Source: an uncultured Collinsella sp.
GTDB lineage: Bacteria > Actinomycetota > Coriobacteriia > Coriobacteriales > Coriobacteriaceae
Direction of reading: 5' to 3'
Length of the DNA stretch: 10,271 bases
NCBI GenBank assembly: GCA_902478875.1
Contig: CABSMZ010000058.1
Span: 1 to 10,271, forward strand
A program made the position numbers and the translations under genes. How positions within the stretch are numbered: the first letter of the stretch is position 1; every line of letters starts with the position of its first letter. This document shows, piece by piece, positions 1 to 4,913 of this stretch. The notes beneath the pieces are model-generated. The model was given only the letters and a program-made list of their open reading frames with translations. It searched no databases and was not told the DNA's origin.

Positions 1-46
1 AGATCTAGTACGGTCTCGTGGGCTCGGAGATGTGTATAAGAGACAG
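1..46 (+). other. Illumina Nextera i7 adapter residue with Tn5 mosaic end (not genomic)
   Basis: Bases 1-4 are the end of the P7-side oligo. Bases 5-12 (CTAGTACG) are the reverse complement of the Nextera i7 index N702. Bases 13-27 (GTCTCGTGGGCTCGG) are the Nextera read-2 primer part, and 28-46 (AGATGTGTATAAGAGACAG) are the Tn5 mosaic end used in tagmentation. Genomic sequence starts at 47. Reading frames that begin here and show the peptide MGSEMCIRDS are artefacts. Confidence 0.98.
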
Positions 47-348
47 TCCCAGTACAGGCCGATCTCGGGGTAACCCTCGCGATGGGCGACGCGAGCCATG
101 GCCAGGTACATACCGACCTCGGAGCACTCGCCCTCAAAGTTGGCACGCAGGTCGGCAACGATGTCCTCGGAGACGCCCTCCATCTTGGCGACGCCCACGA
201 CGTGCTCGGCAGCCCACTCGAGCTGGCCCTCCTCCTGCTTCAGGAAACGAGAACCGGGAACGCCGCACTGGGGGCACTTAAAATCCTCGGGCAGCTGGTC
301 GCCGTCGAACTCTTCCACATAACCGCAAACGGGGCAAACAAACTTCAT
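47..348 (-). CDS. Reverse-type rubrerythrin / NADH peroxidase (N-terminal rubredoxin + ferritin-like diiron domain), 3' end missing
   Basis: I see the first 100 codons; the gene then runs into the adapter, so the C-terminal half is lost. Residues 1-38 form a rubredoxin-type Fe(SCys)4 site, with CPVCG at 5-9 and CPQCG at 25-29. From about residue 60 a ferritin-like helical domain begins; the stretch ANFEGECSEVGMYLAMAR (69-86) carries the first diiron-ligand-type glutamates, followed by the REGYPEIGLYW segment. Rubredoxin in front of the ferritin domain is the order known from clostridial reverse rubrerythrins, which reduce hydrogen peroxide using electrons that come ultimately from NADH. The start is ATG at 348, preceded on this strand by an AAAGGA ribosome binding site. 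The gene is divergent from the alcohol dehydrogenase. Its role is cytoplasmic peroxide removal in an anaerobe. The family call is firm; the exact electron donor is inferred. Confidence 0.93.
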
Positions 349-378
349 GATTCGATCCTTTCGATCGATGGCGATTGT

Positions 379-419
379 GCGCTCGTCCGGTCCCGTAAGG
401 GCCCTCTCCGGACGTGCGC
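379..419 (-). promoter_or_regulatory. Strong hairpin in the rubrerythrin 5' UTR
   Basis: The arms 384-390 (CGTCCGG) and 408-414 (CCGGACG) are perfectly complementary, and a further GCGC/GCGC pairing outside them (379-382 with 416-419) is separated by one mismatched pair. A small CCC/GGG pairing can form within the loop. There is no T-run after the stem on either strand, so it does not look like a terminator. It would lie in the leader of the divergent rubrerythrin transcript, about 30 bases before the start codon. Its function is unknown. Confidence 0.6.
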
Positions 420-432
420 CTTGACGAGTTCT

Positions 433-460
433 ATTATCCATAAATGCAACCAAATGTGAA
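433..460 (-). promoter_or_regulatory. Candidate promoter of the rubrerythrin gene
   Basis: Read on the minus strand there is TTCACA (455-460, one mismatch to TTGACA), a 16-bp spacer and GATAAT (433-438, one mismatch to TATAAT). It stands about 85 bases upstream of the rubrerythrin start, so the leader would include the hairpin at 379-419. This is a consensus match only. Confidence 0.5.
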
Positions 461-505
461 GCCTATTAGGAATGATTTTTAATAAAACAATTTCGAGATA
501 TGAAG

Positions 506-523
506 ATGTTGATTGATTAACGA
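506..523 (+). promoter_or_regulatory. Candidate Rex-type operator, distal site
   Basis: The 18-mer ATGTTGATTGATTAACGA matches 11 of the 14 specified bases of the Rex consensus TTGTTAA-N4-TTAACAA. It has the same layout as the site at 570-587, and the two start 64 bp apart, close to six helical turns. Rex is an NADH/NAD+-sensing repressor that commonly controls alcohol dehydrogenases in anaerobes. The motif match is visible; binding by Rex is inferred. Confidence 0.4.
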
Positions 524-569
524 TTGGGAGGCCGTCTGCGATCTTTGCTGAGTACAATCGGGCGAGCAA

Positions 570-587
570 ATGTTGACCTATCAACAA
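570..587 (+). promoter_or_regulatory. Candidate Rex-type operator, proximal site
   Basis: ATGTTGACCTATCAACAA contains a perfect 6-bp inverted repeat, TGTTGA/TCAACA, around a 4-base centre. It matches 11 of 14 specified positions of the Rex consensus. It lies just before the ribosome binding site of the alcohol dehydrogenase, downstream of a possible -10 box (TACAAT, 553-558), so a bound repressor would block early transcription. No convincing -35 box was found for that -10. Confidence 0.5.
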
Positions 588-604
588 ATGAAGGAGTTTC
601 CTTT

Positions 605-1825
605 ATGCATCTAGCCCGTCGTGCCTGGTGCCGAACATATCAGACGGTTTTTCGCATTGCATTGCCGATCCTGCCCTATACCGAGCCGCGCATTTTAGAG
701 CATGCCGAGGATGTGCCCGCGGTGCTTCAAAAGCGCTCGATTCAGAAGGTCCTTATCGTGACGGATCCCGGCATTGCCCGTCTGGGGCTCACGGCACCGC
801 TCGAGACGGCGCTCGCATCCAGGGGGATTGGCGTTACGGTCTATGCCGAAACGCGTGCGAACCCCACGGTCTCAAACGTGGAGGAAGCGGCGTTCCTGTA
901 TCGAGAGAGCGCCTGTCAGGCCATTATCGGTTTTGGCGGAGGATCAGCCATGGACTGCGCCAAGGGTGTGGGGGCGCGCATTGCGCAGCCAAACAAGCCC
1001 ATCAACAAGATGCGCGGCCTACTGCGGATTCATCGTCTCCTGCCGCTGCTTATTGCGGTTCCCACTACCGCCGGTACGGGAAGCGAAGTCACGCTCGCGG
1101 CGGTTATCACCGATGACGAGACGCACTACAAATACCCCATTAACGACTTTGTGCTCATCCCGCGTTTTGCAGTCCACGACCCCGAGTTTACGTGCGGCTT
1201 GCCCGCTTCCATTACGGGGCAGACGGGCATGGACGCCCTGACGCATGCCGTTGAGGCCTTTATCGGGCGAAGCACCACGCCCTATACGCGTAAGATGGCG
1301 CGACAGGCGGTGCAGCTTATCCACGACAATTTGCTCGAGGCCTATGAGCATGGTGACGACATGTGCGCTCGTCGCAATATGCTTTTGGCGGCGTATAAGG
1401 CGGGCGTTGCGTTTACCCGCTCCTATGTCGGATATGTGCATGCCATCGCGCACAGTTTGGGCGGCCGATACGGAATTCCGCACGGTTTGGCCAACGCGAT
1501 CATCCTGCCGCACATGCTTCGCGCTTATGGTGACGCCGCCGCCCCCAAGCTTGCCGATCTTGCTCACATGGCGGGCATTGCGCCGGCTACCGCGCAGGAT
1601 AGTCTTGCGGCCGAGGCCTTTATCGATTGGGTCGACCGCATGAACGAGGCCCTGGGAATCCCCAAATATGTTTTGGGCATTCGCCGCTCTGACATTCCCG
1701 AGATGGCGGCGCATGCCGATGCCGAGGCCAATCCGCTATACCCCGTTCCGCTTCTAATGGACCGCTTGGAGCTCGAGCATATGTACGAAGTCGTTGCAGG
1801 TGGTATGTTTGAGGACGAGAATTAG
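605..1825 (+). CDS. Iron-containing (group III) alcohol dehydrogenase
   Basis: This is a 406-residue NAD(P)-dependent enzyme that interconverts an alcohol and an aldehyde in the cytoplasm. The N-terminal nucleotide-binding half shows GGGSAMDCAKGVG at 111-123 and PTTAGTGSEVT at 153-163. The C-terminal helical half carries the metal site: D210 and H214 in TGMDALTHAVEAF, H279 in YVHAIAHSLGG, and H293 in IPHGLANA. The spacing of the last two histidines (14) equals that in FucO. The length is normal for the family. I chose ATG 605 because AAGGAG (591-596) sits 8 bases before it; an in-frame ATG at 524 has no such site and would place the proximal Rex-like palindrome inside the coding region. The aldehyde dehydrogenase follows after 8 bases, so the two are co-transcribed. 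The substrate cannot be read from sequence. Confidence 0.95.
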   Translation: MHLARRAWCRTYQTVFRIALPILPYTEPRILEHAEDVPAVLQKRSIQKVLIVTDPGIARLGLTAPLETALASRGIGVTVYAETRANPTVSNVEEAAFLYRESACQAIIGFGGGSAMDCAKGVGARIAQPNKPINKMRGLLRIHRLLPLLIAVPTTAGTGSEVTLAAVITDDETHYKYPINDFVLIPRFAVHDPEFTCGLPASITGQTGMDALTHAVEAFIGRSTTPYTRKMARQAVQLIHDNLLEAYEHGDDMCARRNMLLAAYKAGVAFTRSYVGYVHAIAHSLGGRYGIPHGLANAIILPHMLRAYGDAAAPKLADLAHMAGIAPATAQDSLAAEAFIDWVDRMNEALGIPKYVLGIRRSDIPEMAAHADAEANPLYPVPLLMDRLELEHMYEVVAGGMFEDEN

Positions 1826-1833
1826 GAGGGTCC

Positions 1834-3213
1834 ATGAACACCGAGGAAATTGCGCGCATCGTCGGCGAACAGCGTGCCTACTTTAAGACACACGCCACGT
1901 TTGATGTCGATGCTCGACGTCGCGCGCTCGCGAGTTTACGCGATGCGGTGCGGGCCCACGAGGCCGATATTGCCCATGCGCTCAAGACCGATTTGGGAAA
2001 GTCGCATGACGAGGCCTATATGTGCGAGATCGGCACGTCGCTTTCCGAGATTCGTCATCAGATTGCGCATATGGCCCGATGGAGCCGCCCGCGCCTGCGC
2101 CCCTGCGACCTCGCCAATGCCATTAGTGTGTGCAAAACGCAAGCCGTGCCCTATGGCGTCACGCTCATCATGGCTCCGTGGAACTACCCGTTTTTGCTAA
2201 CACTCGAGCCGCTCGCCGGCGCCCTTGCCGCGGGCAATACCGTGGTCATCAAGCCGAGTGCCTATGCTCCGGCATCGAGCGCGGTGCTCAAGCAAATCTG
2301 TGAAGAGGCATTTGATCCGCGCCTGGTGACGGTTGTCGAGGGCGGGCGCGCCGAGAACGAAGCGTTGCTCGATGAGTGCTGGGACAAGATCTTCTTTACC
2401 GGTAGCGTTCCGGTCGGCAAGCTCGTCATGGAGCGCGCGAGTAAAAACCTCACGCCCGTGACGCTTGAGCTGGGCGGCAAGAGCCCCTGCATCGTGGATG
2501 CGACGGCAAACTTGAAGGTTGCGGCGCGGCGTATCGCCTTTGGTAAATGGCTCAACGTGGGGCAGACCTGCGTGGCGCCCGACTACCTGCTGGTCGATGC
2601 GCGCGTGCACGACGAGCTGCTGGACCTCATCAGGGAAGAGGCCCGCCGTATGTTTGGCGAGCATCCGCTCGATAACGAGGACTACGGGCATATCGTCAAC
2701 GCCAAGCATTTTGCGCGCGTGCGCGGGCTGATCGATCCCGATAAGGTCGTGCTGGGAGGCACGGCGCGCGAGTCGTCGCTCAAGATTGAGCCGACGATCC
2801 TAGACGGCGTGACCCCCGATGACGCCGTGATGCAGGAGGAGATTTTCGGCCCCATCTTGCCGGTGCTGACGTTTGAGAGCCTAGACGAGGCCGAAGCGTT
2901 TATTACGGATCGTCCAACGCCGCTGGCCCTGTATATCTTTAGCCAGGACCGTACGGTTCAACAGCGCTTTGTGCGCTACGTGCCCTTTGGCGGCGGCTGC
3001 GTCAACGACACCATCATGCACTTGGCTACGAGCCATATGGGCTTTGGCGGCATGGGCGCGAGCGGTATGGGGCAGTACCATGGCCGCGAGAGCTTCGATA
3101 CGTTTAGCCACAAGAAGAGCATCGTGAACAAGGCAACCTGGCTGGACGTGCCGTTTCGGTATGCGCCCTACGCAAGCTGGAAGCACAAATTCGTGCGCAT
3201 GTTTGTGCATTAG
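1834..3213 (+). CDS. NAD(P)-dependent aldehyde dehydrogenase, class-3-like (non-acylating)
   Basis: This is a 459-residue member of the ALDH superfamily, which oxidises an aldehyde to a carboxylate in the cytoplasm. Visible marks are APWNYPF (114-120, oxyanion Asn117), VVIKPS (137-142, cofactor Lys140), IFFTGS (186-191), the general base Glu212 in LELGGKSP, the catalytic Cys246 in NVGQTCVAPD, and EEIFGP (335-340). The short length, the GQTCVAPDYLL active-site context and the basic, aromatic C-terminal tail fit the ALDH3/YwdH-like branch more than the CoA-acylating AdhE branch. GGAGGG lies just before the ATG. It is the second gene of the alcohol dehydrogenase operon and ends at a hairpin terminator. 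Together the pair would link alcohol, aldehyde and acid with NAD(P)H turnover. The substrate is unknown. Confidence 0.95.
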   Translation: MNTEEIARIVGEQRAYFKTHATFDVDARRRALASLRDAVRAHEADIAHALKTDLGKSHDEAYMCEIGTSLSEIRHQIAHMARWSRPRLRPCDLANAISVCKTQAVPYGVTLIMAPWNYPFLLTLEPLAGALAAGNTVVIKPSAYAPASSAVLKQICEEAFDPRLVTVVEGGRAENEALLDECWDKIFFTGSVPVGKLVMERASKNLTPVTLELGGKSPCIVDATANLKVAARRIAFGKWLNVGQTCVAPDYLLVDARVHDELLDLIREEARRMFGEHPLDNEDYGHIVNAKHFARVRGLIDPDKVVLGGTARESSLKIEPTILDGVTPDDAVMQEEIFGPILPVLTFESLDEAEAFITDRPTPLALYIFSQDRTVQQRFVRYVPFGGGCVNDTIMHLATSHMGFGGMGASGMGQYHGRESFDTFSHKKSIVNKATWLDVPFRYAPYASWKHKFVRMFVH

Positions 3214-3260
3214 AAAATGGCGCAGGTAATACGAACAAGTGTTCCTATTACCTGCATTTT
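3214..3260 (+). terminator. Intrinsic terminator of the alcohol/aldehyde dehydrogenase operon
   Basis: The arms GCAGGTAATA (3222-3231) and TATTACCTGC (3246-3255) are perfectly complementary over 10 bp. An inner GAAC/GTTC pairing closes an AAGT tetraloop, and ATTTT follows directly. AAAATG upstream of the stem pairs with CATTTT, so it may also work in the opposite direction. Confidence 0.8.
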
Positions 3261-3292
3261 GCGTTAGACTACTGTTATGGAGCACGGATGGG

Positions 3293-3317
3293 CCAACTCC
3301 CTTTAGAAGGGATTTGG
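3293..3317 (+). promoter_or_regulatory. Hairpin that buries the ribosome binding site of the small peptide gene
   Basis: TCCCTT (3298-3303) and AAGGGA (3307-3312) form a perfect 6-bp stem with a TAG loop. CCAA (3293-3296) and TTGG (3314-3317) extend it after one mismatched pair. AAGGGA is also the only plausible ribosome binding site for the ATG at 3319, so in the folded mRNA it would be fully paired. Such self-sequestration is typical of small toxin mRNAs whose translation must be held back. Confidence 0.6.
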
Positions 3318-3318
3318 T

Positions 3319-3402
3319 ATGAACGTAAGCGATGTTATTTCGTTATTGGCATTGTTGATTGCGGCTATCGAACTCGGTCTGTTTATCGGCCGAATGAAAT
3401 AG
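3319..3402 (+). CDS. 27-residue membrane peptide, resembling holin-like toxin peptides (candidate type I toxin)
   Basis: The reading frame encodes MNVSDVISLLALLIAAIELG followed by LFIGRMK. It has a short polar start, one continuous hydrophobic segment (about residues 7-23, long enough to cross a membrane once) with a single Glu18, and a basic end (Arg-Met-Lys). The pattern, a polar start with Ser-Asp, then SLLALLIA, then a short basic tail, resembles the putative holin-like toxin peptides (Hol_Tox type) common in gut Firmicutes. The AAGGGA ribosome binding site is 6 bases upstream and lies inside a hairpin. The gene sits alone between a terminator and structured noncoding DNA. It is too short for ordinary gene callers. 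I am fairly sure that it is translated and less sure that it is a toxin; a plain single-pass regulatory peptide is the alternative. Confidence 0.6.
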   Translation: MNVSDVISLLALLIAAIELGLFIGRMK

Positions 3403-3638
3403 CCGCCCCCGCGTAAGCGAAGACGGCCACTTCTCACGATGAAAACGTGTATCGGAGTTGGCAAGACCCGCGGCAACGGGTGCCATCCGTGTTCCTATCT
3501 TATCTGCAAGCGTTCTGTCGCGCAAGCGTTGAGGCAAACGATTGAAGGACGCAGACAGGATGTATTTGTGTCCGCACGGGACCGTAGACTTCTCAATAAG
3601 GTTACACACCGGTTTATCCGGCTGTTAGAGGAGCTGCT
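3403..3638. other. Noncoding stretch with hairpins, downstream of the small peptide gene
   Basis: No convincing protein gene is visible. One possible hairpin starts at the peptide's stop codon: GCCG 3402-3405 with CGGC 3424-3427, and inside it CGC-GTAA-GCG at 3410-3419. A second lies at 3459-3485: TGGC and ACCCG pair with CGGGT and GCCA, with an AAG bulge and a CGGCAA loop. GGAGTTGGC (3454-3462) is complementary to the peptide leader at 3292-3300. The 9-mer GCAAGCGTT occurs twice, at 3506-3514 and 3522-3530. The promoter of the HIRAN gene should lie in the right part, but no box there is convincing (TAGACT at 3585-3590 is the best -10). Confidence 0.5.
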
Positions 3639-3965
3639 ATGTACGAGCCTTCACGTGTTCTTCTGTCATTTCACATTGCAGGATTTCAGTATGCCGATGG
3701 CGCCTTGGTCCTGGGCGATCTTAAAGCGGGCGATAAGCTGACGCTGTGTGCCGAGCGCGATAATCCCCATGACCCTGAGGCGGTTGCGATCTATTACGGC
3801 AACACCAAGCTTGGCTATGTTCCGGGAAACGAGGTCGGCCCGCTGTCCTTGATGATGTATTACGGCCACGAGGACGTATTTGAGGCCCGCGTGCAACAGG
3901 TTGCTCCCGAGCGCAGCCCGTGGCATCAGGTGCGCGTTGGCCTCTATGTGGTGGATGCTCGCTAA
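3639..3965 (+). CDS. HIRAN-domain protein
   Basis: The 108-residue protein is essentially one HIRAN domain. The core signature is ERDNPHDPEAVAIYYGNTKL (39-58), followed directly by GYVP (59-62), after an N-terminal strand (FHIAGFQY) and a LKAGDKLTL segment. HIRAN domains are known from HLTF/Rad5-type helicases, where they bind 3' ends of single-stranded DNA, and stand-alone copies are common in bacteria with no established role. GAGGAG lies 5 bases before the ATG; the same 14-mer, GAGGAGCTGCTATG, begins the DUF2130 gene at 4903. A small-protein gene follows after 18 bases and a phosphoesterase after that, so a common transcript is likely. The domain call is firm; DNA binding is inferred. Confidence 0.88.
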   Translation: MYEPSRVLLSFHIAGFQYADGALVLGDLKAGDKLTLCAERDNPHDPEAVAIYYGNTKLGYVPGNEVGPLSLMMYYGHEDVFEARVQQVAPERSPWHQVRVGLYVVDAR

Positions 3966-3983
3966 TCGGTAAGGGAAGCTGCC

Positions 3984-4163
3984 ATGTTTGACGACGATGA
4001 CCTGTTCGATTTGACGGATGATCCGTTTGAATGGGATATGCTACTCGATGACGATGAGTTGGAGCAGGGCCGTAGGAAACGGCAGGACAAGAAAACTCAG
4101 GGTGACGCTTCGAAAAAGCAAGACAAGCGCCGCCGCGGACTGTTCGGCGGGCTCTTTGGCTAA
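3984..4163 (+). CDS. Small charge-segregated hypothetical protein (59 aa)
   Basis: I do not recognise a family. Residues 1-27 are extremely acidic (MFDDDDLFDLTDDPFEWD at the start, then LLDDDELE), residues 30-51 are strongly basic (RRKRQDKK and KKQDKRRR), and the chain ends in the repeat GLFGGLFG. Such opposite charge blocks suggest a disordered, nucleic-acid- or partner-binding protein; the final glycine-phenylalanine repeat could be a short hydrophobic anchor or peptide motif. AGGGA lies 8 bases before the ATG. It starts 18 bases after the HIRAN gene and ends 66 bases before the phosphoesterase. Codon use (GC-rich third positions) agrees with its neighbours. Being shorter than 60 residues, it would be missed by many gene callers. 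Confidence 0.72.
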   Translation: MFDDDDLFDLTDDPFEWDMLLDDDELEQGRRKRQDKKTQGDASKKQDKRRRGLFGGLFG

Positions 4164-4183
4164 CCGACGCGCCAGAGCGTCTG

Positions 4184-4189
4184 TATACT
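4184..4189 (+). promoter_or_regulatory. Possible -10 box before the phosphoesterase gene
   Basis: TATACT matches the -10 consensus in five of six bases and lies 40 bases before the start codon. The nearest -35-like hexamer (TTGGCT, 4156-4161) is 22 bp away, which is too far, so support is weak. The gene may instead be read from the HIRAN promoter. Confidence 0.3.
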
Positions 4190-4229
4190 TAGCACGAGTT
4201 TGACGCGTTGCGAAATGAGGGCATAGACG

Positions 4230-4775
4230 ATGATGTGGTTTACCGCCGACCTGCACCTGGGCGATACGAATATCTTGCACGATATGGATCGGCCGTTTGA
4301 TTCGGTCGAGGAGATGAACCGCAAGGTCATCGATGCCGTCAATGAGTGCGTAGCGGCGGACGACCGTCTCTATATCTTGGGAGACTTTACCTATCGTTTG
4401 CCCCTGGCGGAGGCGGTGCGCCTGCGCGAGCGTATCGAATGTCAGAACGTGACGCTCATTCGTGGTAACCATGACGGCGACTGGGAAGATCCCGACGTAC
4501 CGCAGATTTGGGAAGACGTGCGCGATTACCTGGAGATTGCTCCCGGCTATGCCAAGGGCCATCGCCTGGTGTTGAGCCATTACCCCATGCTCAGCTGGAA
4601 TGGAAAGGCGCGTGGCGCCATCATGCTGCACGGGCATATCCACAGCAGGGGAGACCGCACCAACGCGCGCAACCGCGATCGCGAACGCCCGATCCTGCGC
4701 TATGACGTTGGCCTTGATGCCAACGACTACAGACCCGTAAGCCGCGATCAAATCCTGGGCTTCTTTGGACTGTAA
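4230..4775 (+). CDS. Calcineurin-like metallophosphoesterase
   Basis: This 181-residue single-domain enzyme carries the full set of metal-binding motifs of the family: DLHLGD (D7, H9), GDFTY (D52), GNHD (N80, H81), LSHYP (H117) and HGHIHS (H136, H138). The C-terminal YDVGLDANDYRPVS segment is typical of small bacterial and phage phosphoesterases that hydrolyse phosphodiesters or phosphomonoesters with two metal ions. The substrate is unknown. GAGGG (4217-4221) lies 8 bases before the first of two adjacent ATG codons, so I chose 4230 over 4233. It is the last gene of the possible HIRAN, small-protein and phosphoesterase group and is followed by a repeat and a strong terminator. It is presumably cytoplasmic: there is no signal peptide. 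Confidence 0.93.
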   Translation: MMWFTADLHLGDTNILHDMDRPFDSVEEMNRKVIDAVNECVAADDRLYILGDFTYRLPLAEAVRLRERIECQNVTLIRGNHDGDWEDPDVPQIWEDVRDYLEIAPGYAKGHRLVLSHYPMLSWNGKARGAIMLHGHIHSRGDRTNARNRDRERPILRYDVGLDANDYRPVSRDQILGFFGL

Positions 4776-4783
4776 TTCTCGAA

Positions 4784-4816
4784 CCACCACAAAGGGGACA
4801 GGCACCTTTGTGGTGG
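4784..4816. repeat. Long perfect palindrome with GGGGACAGG centre (possible dispersed repeat)
   Basis: CCACCACAAAGG (4784-4795) and CCTTTGTGGTGG (4805-4816) are perfectly complementary over 12 bp around the loop GGACAGGCA. There is no T-run behind it; the real terminator is the next hairpin, 4 bases later. Sequences with a GGGGACAG core are known in REP-like intergenic repeats of several bacteria. Whether this one is repeated in the genome cannot be seen here. Confidence 0.6.
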
Positions 4817-4820
4817 CTCT

Positions 4821-4855
4821 GGCGCCGTTGTCATTATGGCAGCGGCGCCTTTTTT
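4821..4855 (+). terminator. Strong intrinsic terminator after the phosphoesterase gene
   Basis: GGCGCCGTTGTCA (4821-4833) pairs with TGGCAGCGGCGCC (4837-4849) over 13 positions, including two G-U pairs, around a TTA loop. Six T follow (4850-4855). This separates the phosphoesterase from the DUF2130 gene. Confidence 0.92.
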
Positions 4856-4913
4856 GTCCGTGCGGCGCGGTAGAGTGTAGGCGGTTGAAATTTGCGTCCA
4901 TCGAGGAGCTGCT

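Noticed and set aside
18..281. Plus-strand frame starting MGSEMCIRDS and its overlapping neighbours at 82-459 and 98-322
   Set aside because: The first begins in the adapter, and all lie opposite the rubrerythrin gene, whose rubredoxin cysteines and ferritin motif are unmistakable.
524..604. N-terminal extension of the alcohol dehydrogenase to ATG 524
   Set aside because: No ribosome binding site before 524, the extra 27 residues are not family-like, and AAGGAG sits correctly before ATG 605.
3506..3530. Direct repeat GCAAGCGTT, two copies 16 bp apart
   Set aside because: Only two short copies without a protein-binding context; too little to call an operator.
3343..3609. 88-residue minus-strand frame overlapping the small peptide gene
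   Set aside because: No recognisable motif and no clear ribosome binding site; mixed composition typical of a shadow frame. An antisense RNA here is possible but not shown.
3439..3741. 100-residue plus-strand frame with several cysteines
   Set aside because: No ribosome binding site before its ATG, and it overlaps the HIRAN gene by about 100 bases in another frame. The HIRAN motif shows which frame is real.
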